DNA from: Fictibacillus terranigra
Lineage (GTDB): Bacteria; Bacillota; Bacilli; Bacillales; Fictibacillaceae
Length of the DNA stretch: 64,000 bases
Direction: 5' to 3'
Assembly (NCBI RefSeq): GCF_030412265.1
Contig: NZ_JAUHLN010000003.1
Location: forward strand, 124,001-188,000
Part shown: positions 33,550 to 41,482 of the stretch, in pieces
Layout of the letters: each line of letters starts with the position of its first letter
Numbering within the stretch: position 1 is the stretch's first letter
Program-made: the position numbers and the translations under genes
Notes under the pieces: model-generated
Databases searched by the model: none
The model's input: only the letters and a program-made list of their open reading frames with translations
Told to the model about the DNA's origin: nothing

Positions 33550-34512
33550 TCATTTGTTAATTGTAAAGTTTGATATGTTCTCTTTTTTGTCTCCCAGACG
33601 GCTGAAAATAAATGCGAGAATAGAACCAGATATATTGTGCCATACACTAAAAATCGCACTCGGTACAGCAGCTAATGGCGAGAAATTAGCTGTTGCAATG
33701 GCTACACCCAATCCGGAGTTCTGCATCCCTACTTCCATGGCCACAGCCTTTTGTTTTGCTAAATTCATTCCAAAAAGACGGGAGAGGAAAAAACCAAGCA
33801 AAAAGCCCAATACATTATGCAGGATAACGACAGCAAAAATAAGCGGCCCTGTGGTGGCTAGCTTAGCCTGACTGCCTGCTACTACACCAGCAACAATCAA
33901 AACAATAGCGACGGTAGATACAAGGGGCAATACCTTTACACTCGCTTCCGCCTGTCTGCCAAAGAATTTCTTAATGAGAAACCCGAGGGCTAACGGAATG
34001 ATGACCACTTGAAGAATAGAAACAAGTAATGACCACATATTGATGTCCACCCACTTACTTGCTAGCAGCAATATAAGCAGCGGAGTCACTATGGGTGCAA
34101 GAATGGTTGAAACCGATGCAATGGACACAGCAAGGGCCACATCCCCTCTTGCCAGAAAAACCATAACATTCGATGCCGTTCCACTTGGACAGCATCCTAC
34201 CAGGATGACGCCAACAGCCACTTCCGGCGGCAGGTCCAGCCCCCAAGCCAATAAGAACGCCAATCCCGGCATGATGATATAGTGACAGACCACACCTATC
34301 GCTACATCCTTTGGCCGCCGGAAAACTTCTTTAAAATCTGCCGCGGACAATGTAAGTCCCATCCCAAACATTACAATTCCTAACAAGGGAACTACATAGC
34401 CTCCAATCCAATTGAAATTGGCGGGGAACATATAGGCAATAATTGAAAAAAGAATAACCCAAAACGTAAATGTTTTCCCTGCAAAAGAACTGATCTTTTC
34501 GATAATCATCAT
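33550..34512 (-). CDS. BASS family sodium:organic anion symporter
   Basis: Membrane transporter of 320 residues with nine to ten hydrophobic helices and family-typical segments (GMGLTLSAADFKEVFRRPK, VGCCPSGTASNVMVFLARGD, EVGMQNSGLGVAIA). Family members move bile acids, pantoate or 2-keto acids with sodium. The ribosome site GAGGGG precedes ATG-ATG. A complete SAM riboswitch and terminator lie upstream on the same strand, so expression should rise when S-adenosylmethionine is low. This points to a sulfur-amino-acid-related substrate, for example a methionine-derived keto acid; the substrate is inference. Confidence 0.88.
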   Translation of the reverse strand: MMIIEKISSFAGKTFTFWVILFSIIAYMFPANFNWIGGYVVPLLGIVMFGMGLTLSAADFKEVFRRPKDVAIGVVCHYIIMPGLAFLLAWGLDLPPEVAVGVILVGCCPSGTASNVMVFLARGDVALAVSIASVSTILAPIVTPLLILLLASKWVDINMWSLLVSILQVVIIPLALGFLIKKFFGRQAEASVKVLPLVSTVAIVLIVAGVVAGSQAKLATTGPLIFAVVILHNVLGFLLGFFLSRLFGMNLAKQKAVAMEVGMQNSGLGVAIATANFSPLAAVPSAIFSVWHNISGSILAFIFSRLGDKKENISNFTINK

Positions 34513-34626
34513 GAAGTCCCCTCACTATTATGTTCTGTTCTTCCCTGTTCGTTGGATGGAGCTGTCATCAATACTGTCATTCAAAATACACCCTTTTCCC
34601 ACGTTTTAAATGTGTCGTCTATTCCA

Positions 34627-34655
34627 TAAAAAACTCTTTCCTCAAAGGAAAGAGT
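34627..34655 (-). terminator. Riboswitch-controlled terminator
   Basis: Ten-pair stem ACTCTTTCCT/AGGAAAGAGT with a three-base loop and six T on the minus strand. Its 5' arm can alternatively pair with AGGAAAGA at the 3' end of the SAM aptamer, forming the antiterminator. Confidence 0.9.
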
Positions 34656-34691
34656 AAATGATTTTTTTCATAAAAGATCATGTGATTCTTT

Positions 34692-34790
34692 CCTATCTTT
34701 GATTTCAAGCCTCAGCTTGCTGGATTTGGCAAAATAAAATGTGTTGCCAAGGCTTCAAACGGCCAGTCCCTCCACCTCTCTTGATAGATA
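34692..34790 (-). ncRNA. SAM (S-box) riboswitch
   Basis: On the minus strand the S-box core is present in order: P1 5' strand CTATC, AAGAGAGGTGGAGGGACTGG, GAAGCC, GGCAAC, TGCCAAATCC-GC, and the closing P1 3' strand GATAG. The downstream sequence AGGAAAGA, overlapping the P1 3' strand, is complementary to the 5' arm of the terminator at 34627-34655. This gives the usual S-box switch: SAM binding stabilises P1 and allows termination. It controls the BASS transporter gene. Confidence 0.92.
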
Positions 34791-34834
34791 AATCAAACAT
34801 ATGGAATTTTCTTAACATTTTAAATATAGCAATC

Positions 34835-34863
34835 ATATTAAAGAACTTAAAACCTGTTGTCAA
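34835..34863 (-). promoter_or_regulatory. Promoter of the SAM-riboswitch transcript
   Basis: TTGACA, 17-base spacer, TAATAT on the minus strand, about 40 bases before the aptamer. Confidence 0.75.
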
Positions 34864-35229
34864 TACCATTGATCCGGCGCTTGATCGTTAGCAACCTCAG
34901 CTTCGAGTTTCCCAACCTCTTCCTCACCTTTCTCCTACAGGATGAGAAGGTCAGCAGAAGGGGCGGAAACGAGGTGCAGCACCAGTTCATGCAATGACCT
35001 CATGTTTTCTCTTGGCCGGTAATCCTAGTGGTTGGTTGATAGTTTACCGATTAAATTTGTTGAAGTTCATACAATCAGCTCCAACTCTTCCAGAAGCAAC
35101 TCTTTCTTTTCTTTTATTCCCTGCATTTTGCCCACTCCCATTCAGTTATTTGATTTCTAGCTGCGCTTATGTACTTGCTGTCGTTTTGTGACAGATAAAT
35201 AAAATAAATAAAAATTCGGGAAAAATAAG
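34864..35229. other. Intergenic region, nothing recognised
   Basis: Between the riboswitch promoter and the gutted regulator gene. Only very short open frames are seen, and no repeat or RNA motif that I recognise. Confidence 0.5.
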
Positions 35230-35532
35230 ATGTCAAAATCGAAACGTATCCTGGAACTAATGCTGACTGCCAACCGAAACCAGCCTGGGGAAAAACTTGA
35301 ACTGAGCAAAGAATGTGTCCAGCAGTGTGAATCTGAGATTTGGACGTCGCCCGAGCTAAAGACACGAAACGATGGCACTGGATGGCTGGAGTGCTCCATT
35401 CCTAACACCGACCTAGACTACTTTACGGAATTTTTTATAGGAATGGGCAGAAAAGCGACTGTTAAACGGCCTCATGAGCTGTTGGATCCCCTAAGGAAAC
35501 GGCTGACAGAATTATCGGACGTTTACAGATGA
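35230..35532 (+). pseudogene. WYL/YafY-type regulator with internal deletion
   Basis: Open frame of 100 codons. The first ~15 residues (MSKSKRILELMLTANRN) look like the very start of an HTH_11/DeoR-type regulator, and the last ~50 (WLECSIPNTDLDYFTEFF, then LDPLRKRLTELSDVY) like the end of the C-terminal WYL domain. The helix-turn-helix and most of the ligand domain are missing between them. Such regulators are about 300 residues, so roughly 200 codons appear to have been lost in frame. It is unlikely to bind DNA. Confidence 0.6.
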
Positions 35533-35570
35533 AAAAAAACCAGGGTCACAAAGGGAGCCCGGTTTTTGGC
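35531..35570. terminator. Bidirectional terminator
   Basis: Stem AAAACC-GGG/CCCGGTTTT with one bulge, T-runs on both strands, between the regulator remnant and splB. Confidence 0.8.
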
Positions 35571-35571
35571 T

Positions 35572-36600
35572 TTACGTAAAATATTCAATTTTCGCGTTAG
35601 GAAAAAATCGGTCGATATCAGACTCCAAGCTCTCCCGCAGTGCATGTTCCTCTTCCTTGCTGTAGATATATTTTCCGATTCCGTAACGCCCCCATTTATA
35701 CCTCCGCTCTTCTTCGTTCATCTCAAGCTTTGTTTTTGGGTAGTTTTTCTCGATTACGCGTTTGGCAGGCTTTGTGAAGCGGTGCTGAATCATCTCGAAC
35801 GTAATATCATCCCTGGCGCTTTGCGGAAGTGCCGCATCAAGCTTTTCAAACAGCTCGCGATAGCCTTCCTGCCAGCCTTCATGAATATAGATGGGGGCGA
35901 CAATAAAACCTAGCGGATATCCGGCCTCGGCGACCTTTTTCGCAGCCTCGATCCGCATGTCGAGGGGTGATGTTCCCGGTTCAAAATATTTGATCACATA
36001 ATCCGCATTCACACTAAAACGGAACCGTGTGCGGCCGTTATGCTCTGCATCGAGCAGATGATCGACATGATGAAATTTTGTAACAAACCTTAGCCGGCCG
36101 AGATCGGACTGTCCGAAATATTCAATCGCGTGCTTCAATGTATGAGTCAGATGGTCGATCCCAACAATATCAGATGTACAGGAAGCTTCAAAACGTGTGA
36201 TCTGGGGGGCACGTTCTTCCATGTATTTTTGAGCCTGATCCAATATTTCTTCGACGTTTACATAGGTGCGGATATATGGTTTGCTTCCCATCGTTGTCTG
36301 CAGATAACAGTAGTGGCAATGCCCCATGCAGCCAGTGGCAAACGGAATGGCATATTCCGCAGATGGTTTGGACGAGTCAAATTTCAAAGTCTTCCGGACG
36401 CCGACCACAAGGGTTGATTTGGCATTCCTGTATTTTTGCAGGTCGTTATCTCCCGGAATATTACGTACCTGATTATGTGAAGTTGTTTCCCGGATCTCGA
36501 GTCCCATATTTTCAAATTTCTGTTTCAGCTGGACTCCTAGACGGTACTCCAGCGCCCTGGGTTCAATGTAAACCAGCTGCGGGACAAAAGGTTTTATCAA
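35572..36600 (-). CDS. splB: Spore photoproduct lyase
   Basis: Radical SAM enzyme of 342 residues that repairs the spore photoproduct (thymine dimer formed by UV in spores) during germination. The 4Fe-4S cysteines are C91, C95 and C98 in GCMGHCHYC, and the conserved catalytic C141 lies in EASCTSDIVG. It starts at TTG after GGAGAG. splA lies just upstream on the same strand, as in B. subtilis. Confidence 0.96.
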   Translation of the reverse strand: MIKPFVPQLVYIEPRALEYRLGVQLKQKFENMGLEIRETTSHNQVRNIPGDNDLQKYRNAKSTLVVGVRKTLKFDSSKPSAEYAIPFATGCMGHCHYCYLQTTMGSKPYIRTYVNVEEILDQAQKYMEERAPQITRFEASCTSDIVGIDHLTHTLKHAIEYFGQSDLGRLRFVTKFHHVDHLLDAEHNGRTRFRFSVNADYVIKYFEPGTSPLDMRIEAAKKVAEAGYPLGFIVAPIYIHEGWQEGYRELFEKLDAALPQSARDDITFEMIQHRFTKPAKRVIEKNYPKTKLEMNEEERRYKWGRYGIGKYIYSKEEEHALRESLESDIDRFFPNAKIEYFT

Positions 36601-36615
36601 AAGTACACTCTCCTT

Positions 36616-36858
36616 TTACTGGTATTGGTCATAATCAAAGATTTTTTTATAGTGCTGTTCCGCTTCTTCAAATGTGTCATAGACGGCATCATCATCAGCC
36701 AGAAGATGATAGGACTCGTGCAAAAACAGAGCCACCTGATTTTCATGTTCAGGGTGCTCTACGATTTCAGCCTCTGTGATATTAGCTACATTTGGCGTAT
36801 GCGGGTTTCTATAAATAACAAAGACTTGATCCCCCGCTTGATATTCCCTTTTTCCCAT
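36616..36858 (-). CDS. splA: Spl operon transcriptional regulator
   Basis: Protein of 80 residues matching SplA: QAGDQVFVIYRNPHTPNVAN, AEIVEHP, and DDAVYDTFEEAEQHY. In B. subtilis SplA negatively regulates the splAB operon in the forespore. The chosen ATG gives the usual family length and has AGGAAGG upstream; an ATG ten codons earlier is in frame. It is 15 bases from splB. Confidence 0.9.
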   Translation of the reverse strand: MGKREYQAGDQVFVIYRNPHTPNVANITEAEIVEHPEHENQVALFLHESYHLLADDDAVYDTFEEAEQHYKKIFDYDQYQ

Positions 36859-36965
36859 GTTGGCCCATTCCTTCCTGATAAATTGCACTCCGTTACTATC
36901 CTTGCCTCTGTCTCCTCATTTTATGTTAAGAGGCCCATTAAAAAAGACTCTCCCATTGGAAAGCC

Positions 36966-37508
36966 CTATTCATCGTGAGGGTTTATGATGGCCAGTACCT
37001 GGTGATCCTCCCATTTGCCATTGATTTTTATATTCTTGATGGCCAGGCCTTCTTTATGAAAACCTGCCTTTTCCAAAACTCTGATCGATCCAATGTTATG
37101 CGGCATAACACCCTGTTCGATGCGGTGAAGTTTAAGTTCGTCAAATGCATACTGTACGATCAGCTTGGCCGCTTCTGTCATGTAGCCTTTCCCGTTAAGC
37201 TCCTGATCCAGAAAATAGCCGATGAACGCACTTTGAAGGTAGCCTCGCAAAACTTGAAAGAGATTAATGGTGCCGATTAACTCATGCTTGTCCATGGTAA
37301 ATATCCCAAACTGATAGTCAGGATCATTTTTTTTCATTTCTCATAATCGCTGATCCTCTTCTTCTGGCCTTCTAAACTGTAAAAATCGTCCCGGCGCCCC
37401 ATTGAAAATTCTTCGAAAAAAGCTCGGTTCTTCTCCTGCAATTGAAGGAGCACCTCTGCATCCTTTAACTCGAACGGCCTGATGTATTACTCTCTTACCT
37501 ATCAACAT
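36966..37508 (-). pseudogene. RimJ-type GNAT acetyltransferase with two frameshifts
   Basis: GGGGAG precedes an ATG at 37508 that reads MLIGKRV and then leaves frame. Removing one A restores YIRPFELKDAEVLLQLQEKN, DDFYSLEGQKKRISDYEK, which then meets TGA. Adding one A in the following A-rich stretch restores the downstream frame KKNDPDYQFGIF, with the acetyl-CoA site and the ending (RIEQGVMPHNIGSIRVLEKAGF) intact. With both repairs the protein is a normal ~180-residue ribosomal-protein-alanine-acetyltransferase-like enzyme. The two one-base indels make a functional product unlikely; sequencing error should be excluded. Confidence 0.7.
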
Positions 37509-37575
37509 TGATCTCCCCTTTTACTGCTTTACCTCTATTAACAACCACTAAACATTACCACGAAAGGATATTTTT

Positions 37576-37857
37576 TCACACTGGAGCTTGTTTACTCCTT
37601 TTCCTGAACACTGCGGCTCCTATGAACCCGATGCAGCAGACGGCCGATGCCGACACCAAGATACCTGCCCAGATTCCAAACGGTGGAACGGCGTGAATCG
37701 ATTTATATAAAAGCAGTACACTGAAAGAAAAAATAAATAAGGTCATTGAAAACAGAAAGAGGAAGACATAATGCACGATATAAAAGACCGTGAACCGGCT
37801 TGCAGGCAGATGTTGAAGCGTCAGCCCCTCCCAAACAAAATCAATTAATCTTTTCAT
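37576..37857 (-). CDS. Small two-helix membrane protein, unknown
   Basis: Protein of 93 residues with two hydrophobic helices (YIVHYVFLFLFSMTLFIFSF and WAGILVSASAVCCIGFIGAA) and a basic tail. AAGGAGG precedes the ATG. No family recognised. Confidence 0.7.
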   Translation of the reverse strand: MKRLIDFVWEGLTLQHLPASRFTVFYIVHYVFLFLFSMTLFIFSFSVLLLYKSIHAVPPFGIWAGILVSASAVCCIGFIGAAVFRKRSKQAPV

Positions 37858-37994
37858 TTTGATCCTCCTTTATAACCATCATAGACGTTCATAGGAATAA
37901 TTATTCGTCTATTTCGTATATTCTTACTTTCAGTGTCTTTTACTTAACAAATTCGCTATAATAGGTTTATTCCAATCAGAAAGGTCGGATAAAC

Positions 37995-38423
37995 ATGCGC
38001 AAGCCTCCGTTTTCTGTCCCTCGTCCATTAGTCCGGCTTAATCAGTGGTTTATCGTATTGTCAGTGGCAGCCGAATGGATCACAAGTGCCGAGTGGCTCC
38101 TTCTTCTCCCGTTAGCTGCTGGACTGTCTGGACTTTTGTTCAGGTTTAATCCTGTCATGCAGTTTGGGAAGCTGTTTCTTCAGAAGCCGTCTTCTTCTTA
38201 TATTCCGGAAGAATGGAAACAGCAGCAGTTTAACCAAGTGATTGCTGTAGCGTGCCTTTTCCTGGCTTATCTTTCTTACTTTTTTCATTACTCAATCGCG
38301 GCGTATGTTTTTTCAATCATGGTTTTCTCCGCAGCGCTTGTCGCGATCCTCGGATTTTGCGTCGGTTGTTTTATCCGATTTCAGTGGCAGCAGTTCCAAT
38401 ACCGCAGATCATCCAGCCGTTAA
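37995..38423 (+). CDS. DUF4395-like membrane protein
   Basis: Protein of 142 residues with four hydrophobic segments. VPRPLVRLNQWFIV near the start, the FNPVMQFGKLF segment and the GFCVGCF motif near the end fit DUF4395 membrane proteins. Function unknown. It ends on a terminator shared with the convergent neighbour. Confidence 0.75.
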   Translation: MRKPPFSVPRPLVRLNQWFIVLSVAAEWITSAEWLLLLPLAAGLSGLLFRFNPVMQFGKLFLQKPSSSYIPEEWKQQQFNQVIAVACLFLAYLSYFFHYSIAAYVFSIMVFSAALVAILGFCVGCFIRFQWQQFQYRRSSSR

Positions 38424-38462
38424 AAAAGCAGTGCTCCTATGAAGGGAACACTGCTTTTTTTG
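38421..38462. terminator. Bidirectional terminator
   Basis: Twelve-pair stem AAAAAAGCAGTG/CACTGCTTTTTT between convergent genes. Confidence 0.92.
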
Positions 38463-38963
38463 TTATATGTTAAAGATATGCTGTTTCGCCAATAAAAGCA
38501 GAGCTGCAATCATTAAGATACCTGAAACAGCGGTTTCTGTACTTGATCCCGTCTTGGTGTACAGCGGAGACCGAAACCGCAAAGGAACGGGATACAAAAA
38601 TTGTATGCCTCTTGATGTGCAGGCATCCAGTATGAGATGGCTGATCGCACCAGACAGCAATCCATACTTTAGATTCAAACTGTATGCTGAATGAAGAGAA
38701 TTGGTCAGCCAGATCACAGCTGCGATGAACAGCCAGCTGTGAGTAACTGTCCGGTGCCCGAATGCTTTGCTAACAAACTTTGAAAATAGCTTTGTTTTCC
38801 GCCCCGCCCAAGAATTTGGATGGCACAGGTCTGGAAGCAGGCTGCCTAATAGTCCAGCTCCATAAAAAACGAGTTGGTGGTCAAGTGATGCCGGTCCATC
38901 CACCCATTCGTTTACGAGGGCAGCCGAAGCCAATCCTCCCATTAAATGTGTGTTTCCTTTCAT
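38463..38963 (-). CDS. YdjM-type membrane-bound metal-dependent hydrolase
   Basis: Membrane protein of 166 residues with the conserved polar motifs of the YdjM/LexA-regulated hydrolase-like family: MKGNTHLMGG at the start, LLPDLCHPNS, GHRTVTHSW and LDACTSRGIQFLYP. Four helices are visible. Family members are predicted metal-dependent hydrolases of unknown substrate, some with roles in phospholipid turnover. AAGGTGA precedes the ATG. Confidence 0.85.
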   Translation of the reverse strand: MKGNTHLMGGLASAALVNEWVDGPASLDHQLVFYGAGLLGSLLPDLCHPNSWAGRKTKLFSKFVSKAFGHRTVTHSWLFIAAVIWLTNSLHSAYSLNLKYGLLSGAISHLILDACTSRGIQFLYPVPLRFRSPLYTKTGSSTETAVSGILMIAALLLLAKQHIFNI

Positions 38964-39040
38964 CGTTCACCTTTTTCCTTGATGTTAGTTTACATAATGT
39001 TATGTAGGTTAACTAGTTTGAAAACAAAGAGCAGCCAGTG

Positions 39041-41479
39041 CTACTCCTTGTTTTCTTCCGTGCTGATGTGTTCCCAAACTTCCGTCACTTCTCCAGTATC
39101 ACTGATATCTACCACATACGAACCATTATTATACCTATCTGCATTTTTCAGCTTTGCCGGATCAACAAGTACGATACTGTTGTTCTTTGTCTTCACTTCA
39201 TAAGTTACACCGGTGCTTGCCAGCTCCAGATCAATAATCCGGTGAGGATTGCTCTTCAGTTCCCTAAGCATCACAAGCCCCCGCTTCGCCCTTGAGGATT
39301 TGTCAAACTCAGTAATCTTCATCTTCTTTACGGAACCTCGATGGGTGATTAAGACGAGCTGGCTGGCCTCTTTGTCATGCAGTGCTTTTCCGCTTACTAC
39401 ATAATCCCCGTCTTTCAGGTTGATCCCTTTCACTCCTGCAGCCCGCTGTCCGACCACGTTGATTTCTTCCTCGCTGAACCAGAGGCCATATCCGTAGTGA
39501 GTAGCAATGAATACATCCCCACCGCCATTCGTCAGGTGAACATCGACAACTTCATCGTCACCTTTAAGCTTAAGAGCCATGAGCATCTTGTTATACCGCT
39601 GTGCTTTATACTGCATTAATTCGGTTTTCTTTACCATCCCCTGCTTCGTGAAGAAGAGGAGGAATTGATGCTCTTGAAATTCTTTCACAGGTATCACTTT
39701 AATCAGTTCTTCGTCCCGGTCCAATCCTACCAAACTCGCCAAGTGCTGGCCCGAATCCTTCCAGCGGGCTTCTGGAAGTTCGTATACCGGCATGAAGATG
39801 TAGTTCCCTTTGCTCGTGAAAATCAGGATGGTATCCGTTGTGTTCAGCTGAGAAGCCATGAGCAGCCGGTCTGACTCCTTCATACCAGGCGCTTCACCGT
39901 TCGAAGCAGAATAAGAACGAATGGAGGAACGCTTGGAATATCCATCCTTCGTAACTGTAACCATTACGTCCTCTGATGGGATCATAACTTCCATATTGAT
40001 CTTAATTTCTTCAATTTCATCTTCAATTTTCGATCGCCGTTCATCACTGTATTTCTTTTTGATCTCGGCCAATTCTTTCTTGATGACATTGAAGAGCTTA
40101 GCCTCACTGTTCAGGATGCCCGATAAATGGGAAATTTTCTTTTCAAGCTCAGAAGCTTCGTTTTCAAGAGTCGTTACGTCTGTATTCGTCAGCCTGTATA
40201 GCTGCAAGGTAACGATTGCCTCCGCTTGTGCTTCTGTGAAAGAATACTGCTGGATCAGATTGTCTTTGGCATTGCGTTTGTCTTTCGAACCTCGGATGAT
40301 CGCAATGACTTCATCAAGGATCGAGATCGCTTTAATGAGCCCTTCCACCACGTGCTGCCGTTCTTTCGCTTTGTTCAAATCATATTGCGAACGCTTCGTG
40401 ACAACTTCTTTCTGATGCTCGATATAAGCCGAAATGATCTGCTTGAGTCCCATTAACTTTGGCGTTTTATTGTGAATAGCGACCATGTTGTAGTTGAATG
40501 AAATTTGAAGATCTGTGTTCTTGAACAAGTAGGCCAATACTCCTTCACCATGGCCATCCTTTTTCAGTTCAATGACAATGCGCAAACCCGTACGGTCGGT
40601 CTCATCCCTGACCTCGGAAATTCCCTCGACCTTCCTATCCAGACGGAGCTCATCAATTCGCTTGACCAGGTTGGCTTTGTTTACCTCATACGGGATCTCG
40701 GTAATGACGATCTGCTGCCTTCCGACCTTTAGATCTTCAATCTGAGTCTTTGCACGTACGATCACGCGTCCCTTTCCTGTTTCAAACGCTTTTCGAATAC
40801 CTTCTTTACCTTGAACGATCCCACCTGTAGGAAAATCAGGTCCTTTCATCACTGTCATCAAATCATCAAGGCTTACATCAGGATCCACGATCTGCATCGT
40901 GACCGCATCAATGACTTCTCCAAGGTGATGCGGAGGAATATCTGTTGCATAACCCGCGGAGATGCCTGTAGAACCGTTCACTAGAAGATTCGGATACCTC
41001 GCTGGCAGAACAACGGGTTCATCAATCGTATCATCAAAGTTTGGCGCAAACTCCACGGTATTCTTTTCAATATCACGAAGCAATTCAGAAGCAATGGAAG
41101 CAAGCCTTGCCTCGGTATAACGCATCGCAGCTGCCGGGTCCCCATCAACACTGCCGTTATTGCCGTGCATCTGAATAAGGACATTTCTTACTTTCCAGTC
41201 CTGGCTCATCCGCACCATTGCTTCATAAACCGAGGAATCACCATGCGGATGGTAGTTACCGATTACGTTACCGACGGTCTTTGCCGATTTTCGGTACGGT
41301 TTATCCGAGGTGTTTCCTTCCTGAAACATTGCATACAGAATTCGGCGTTGAACCGGCTTCAATCCGTCCCTCGCGTCAGGCAGTGCACGGTCCTGAATAA
41401 TGTATTTACTATACCTCCCAAAGCGGTCTCCGATGACCTCCTCGAGCGGCAGATCCATAAATCGTTCTAATAATGACAA
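39041..41479 (-). CDS. parC: DNA topoisomerase IV subunit A
   Basis: Breaks and rejoins DNA to decatenate daughter chromosomes together with ParE. The active tyrosine is Y121 in AMRYTEARL. The quinolone-determining segment reads HPHGDSSVYEAM, with the wild-type Ser and Glu. The coiled-coil tower (LETLENEASELEKKISHLSG-like region) and the C-terminal beta-pinwheel repeats are present; 812 residues is normal. It begins with TTG, 3 bases after the parE stop, with GAGGAGG inside the parE end. Confidence 0.97.
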   Translation of the reverse strand: MSLLERFMDLPLEEVIGDRFGRYSKYIIQDRALPDARDGLKPVQRRILYAMFQEGNTSDKPYRKSAKTVGNVIGNYHPHGDSSVYEAMVRMSQDWKVRNVLIQMHGNNGSVDGDPAAAMRYTEARLASIASELLRDIEKNTVEFAPNFDDTIDEPVVLPARYPNLLVNGSTGISAGYATDIPPHHLGEVIDAVTMQIVDPDVSLDDLMTVMKGPDFPTGGIVQGKEGIRKAFETGKGRVIVRAKTQIEDLKVGRQQIVITEIPYEVNKANLVKRIDELRLDRKVEGISEVRDETDRTGLRIVIELKKDGHGEGVLAYLFKNTDLQISFNYNMVAIHNKTPKLMGLKQIISAYIEHQKEVVTKRSQYDLNKAKERQHVVEGLIKAISILDEVIAIIRGSKDKRNAKDNLIQQYSFTEAQAEAIVTLQLYRLTNTDVTTLENEASELEKKISHLSGILNSEAKLFNVIKKELAEIKKKYSDERRSKIEDEIEEIKINMEVMIPSEDVMVTVTKDGYSKRSSIRSYSASNGEAPGMKESDRLLMASQLNTTDTILIFTSKGNYIFMPVYELPEARWKDSGQHLASLVGLDRDEELIKVIPVKEFQEHQFLLFFTKQGMVKKTELMQYKAQRYNKMLMALKLKGDDEVVDVHLTNGGGDVFIATHYGYGLWFSEEEINVVGQRAAGVKGINLKDGDYVVSGKALHDKEASQLVLITHRGSVKKMKITEFDKSSRAKRGLVMLRELKSNPHRIIDLELASTGVTYEVKTKNNSIVLVDPAKLKNADRYNNGSYVVDISDTGEVTEVWEHISTEENKE

Positions 41480-41482
41480 AAT

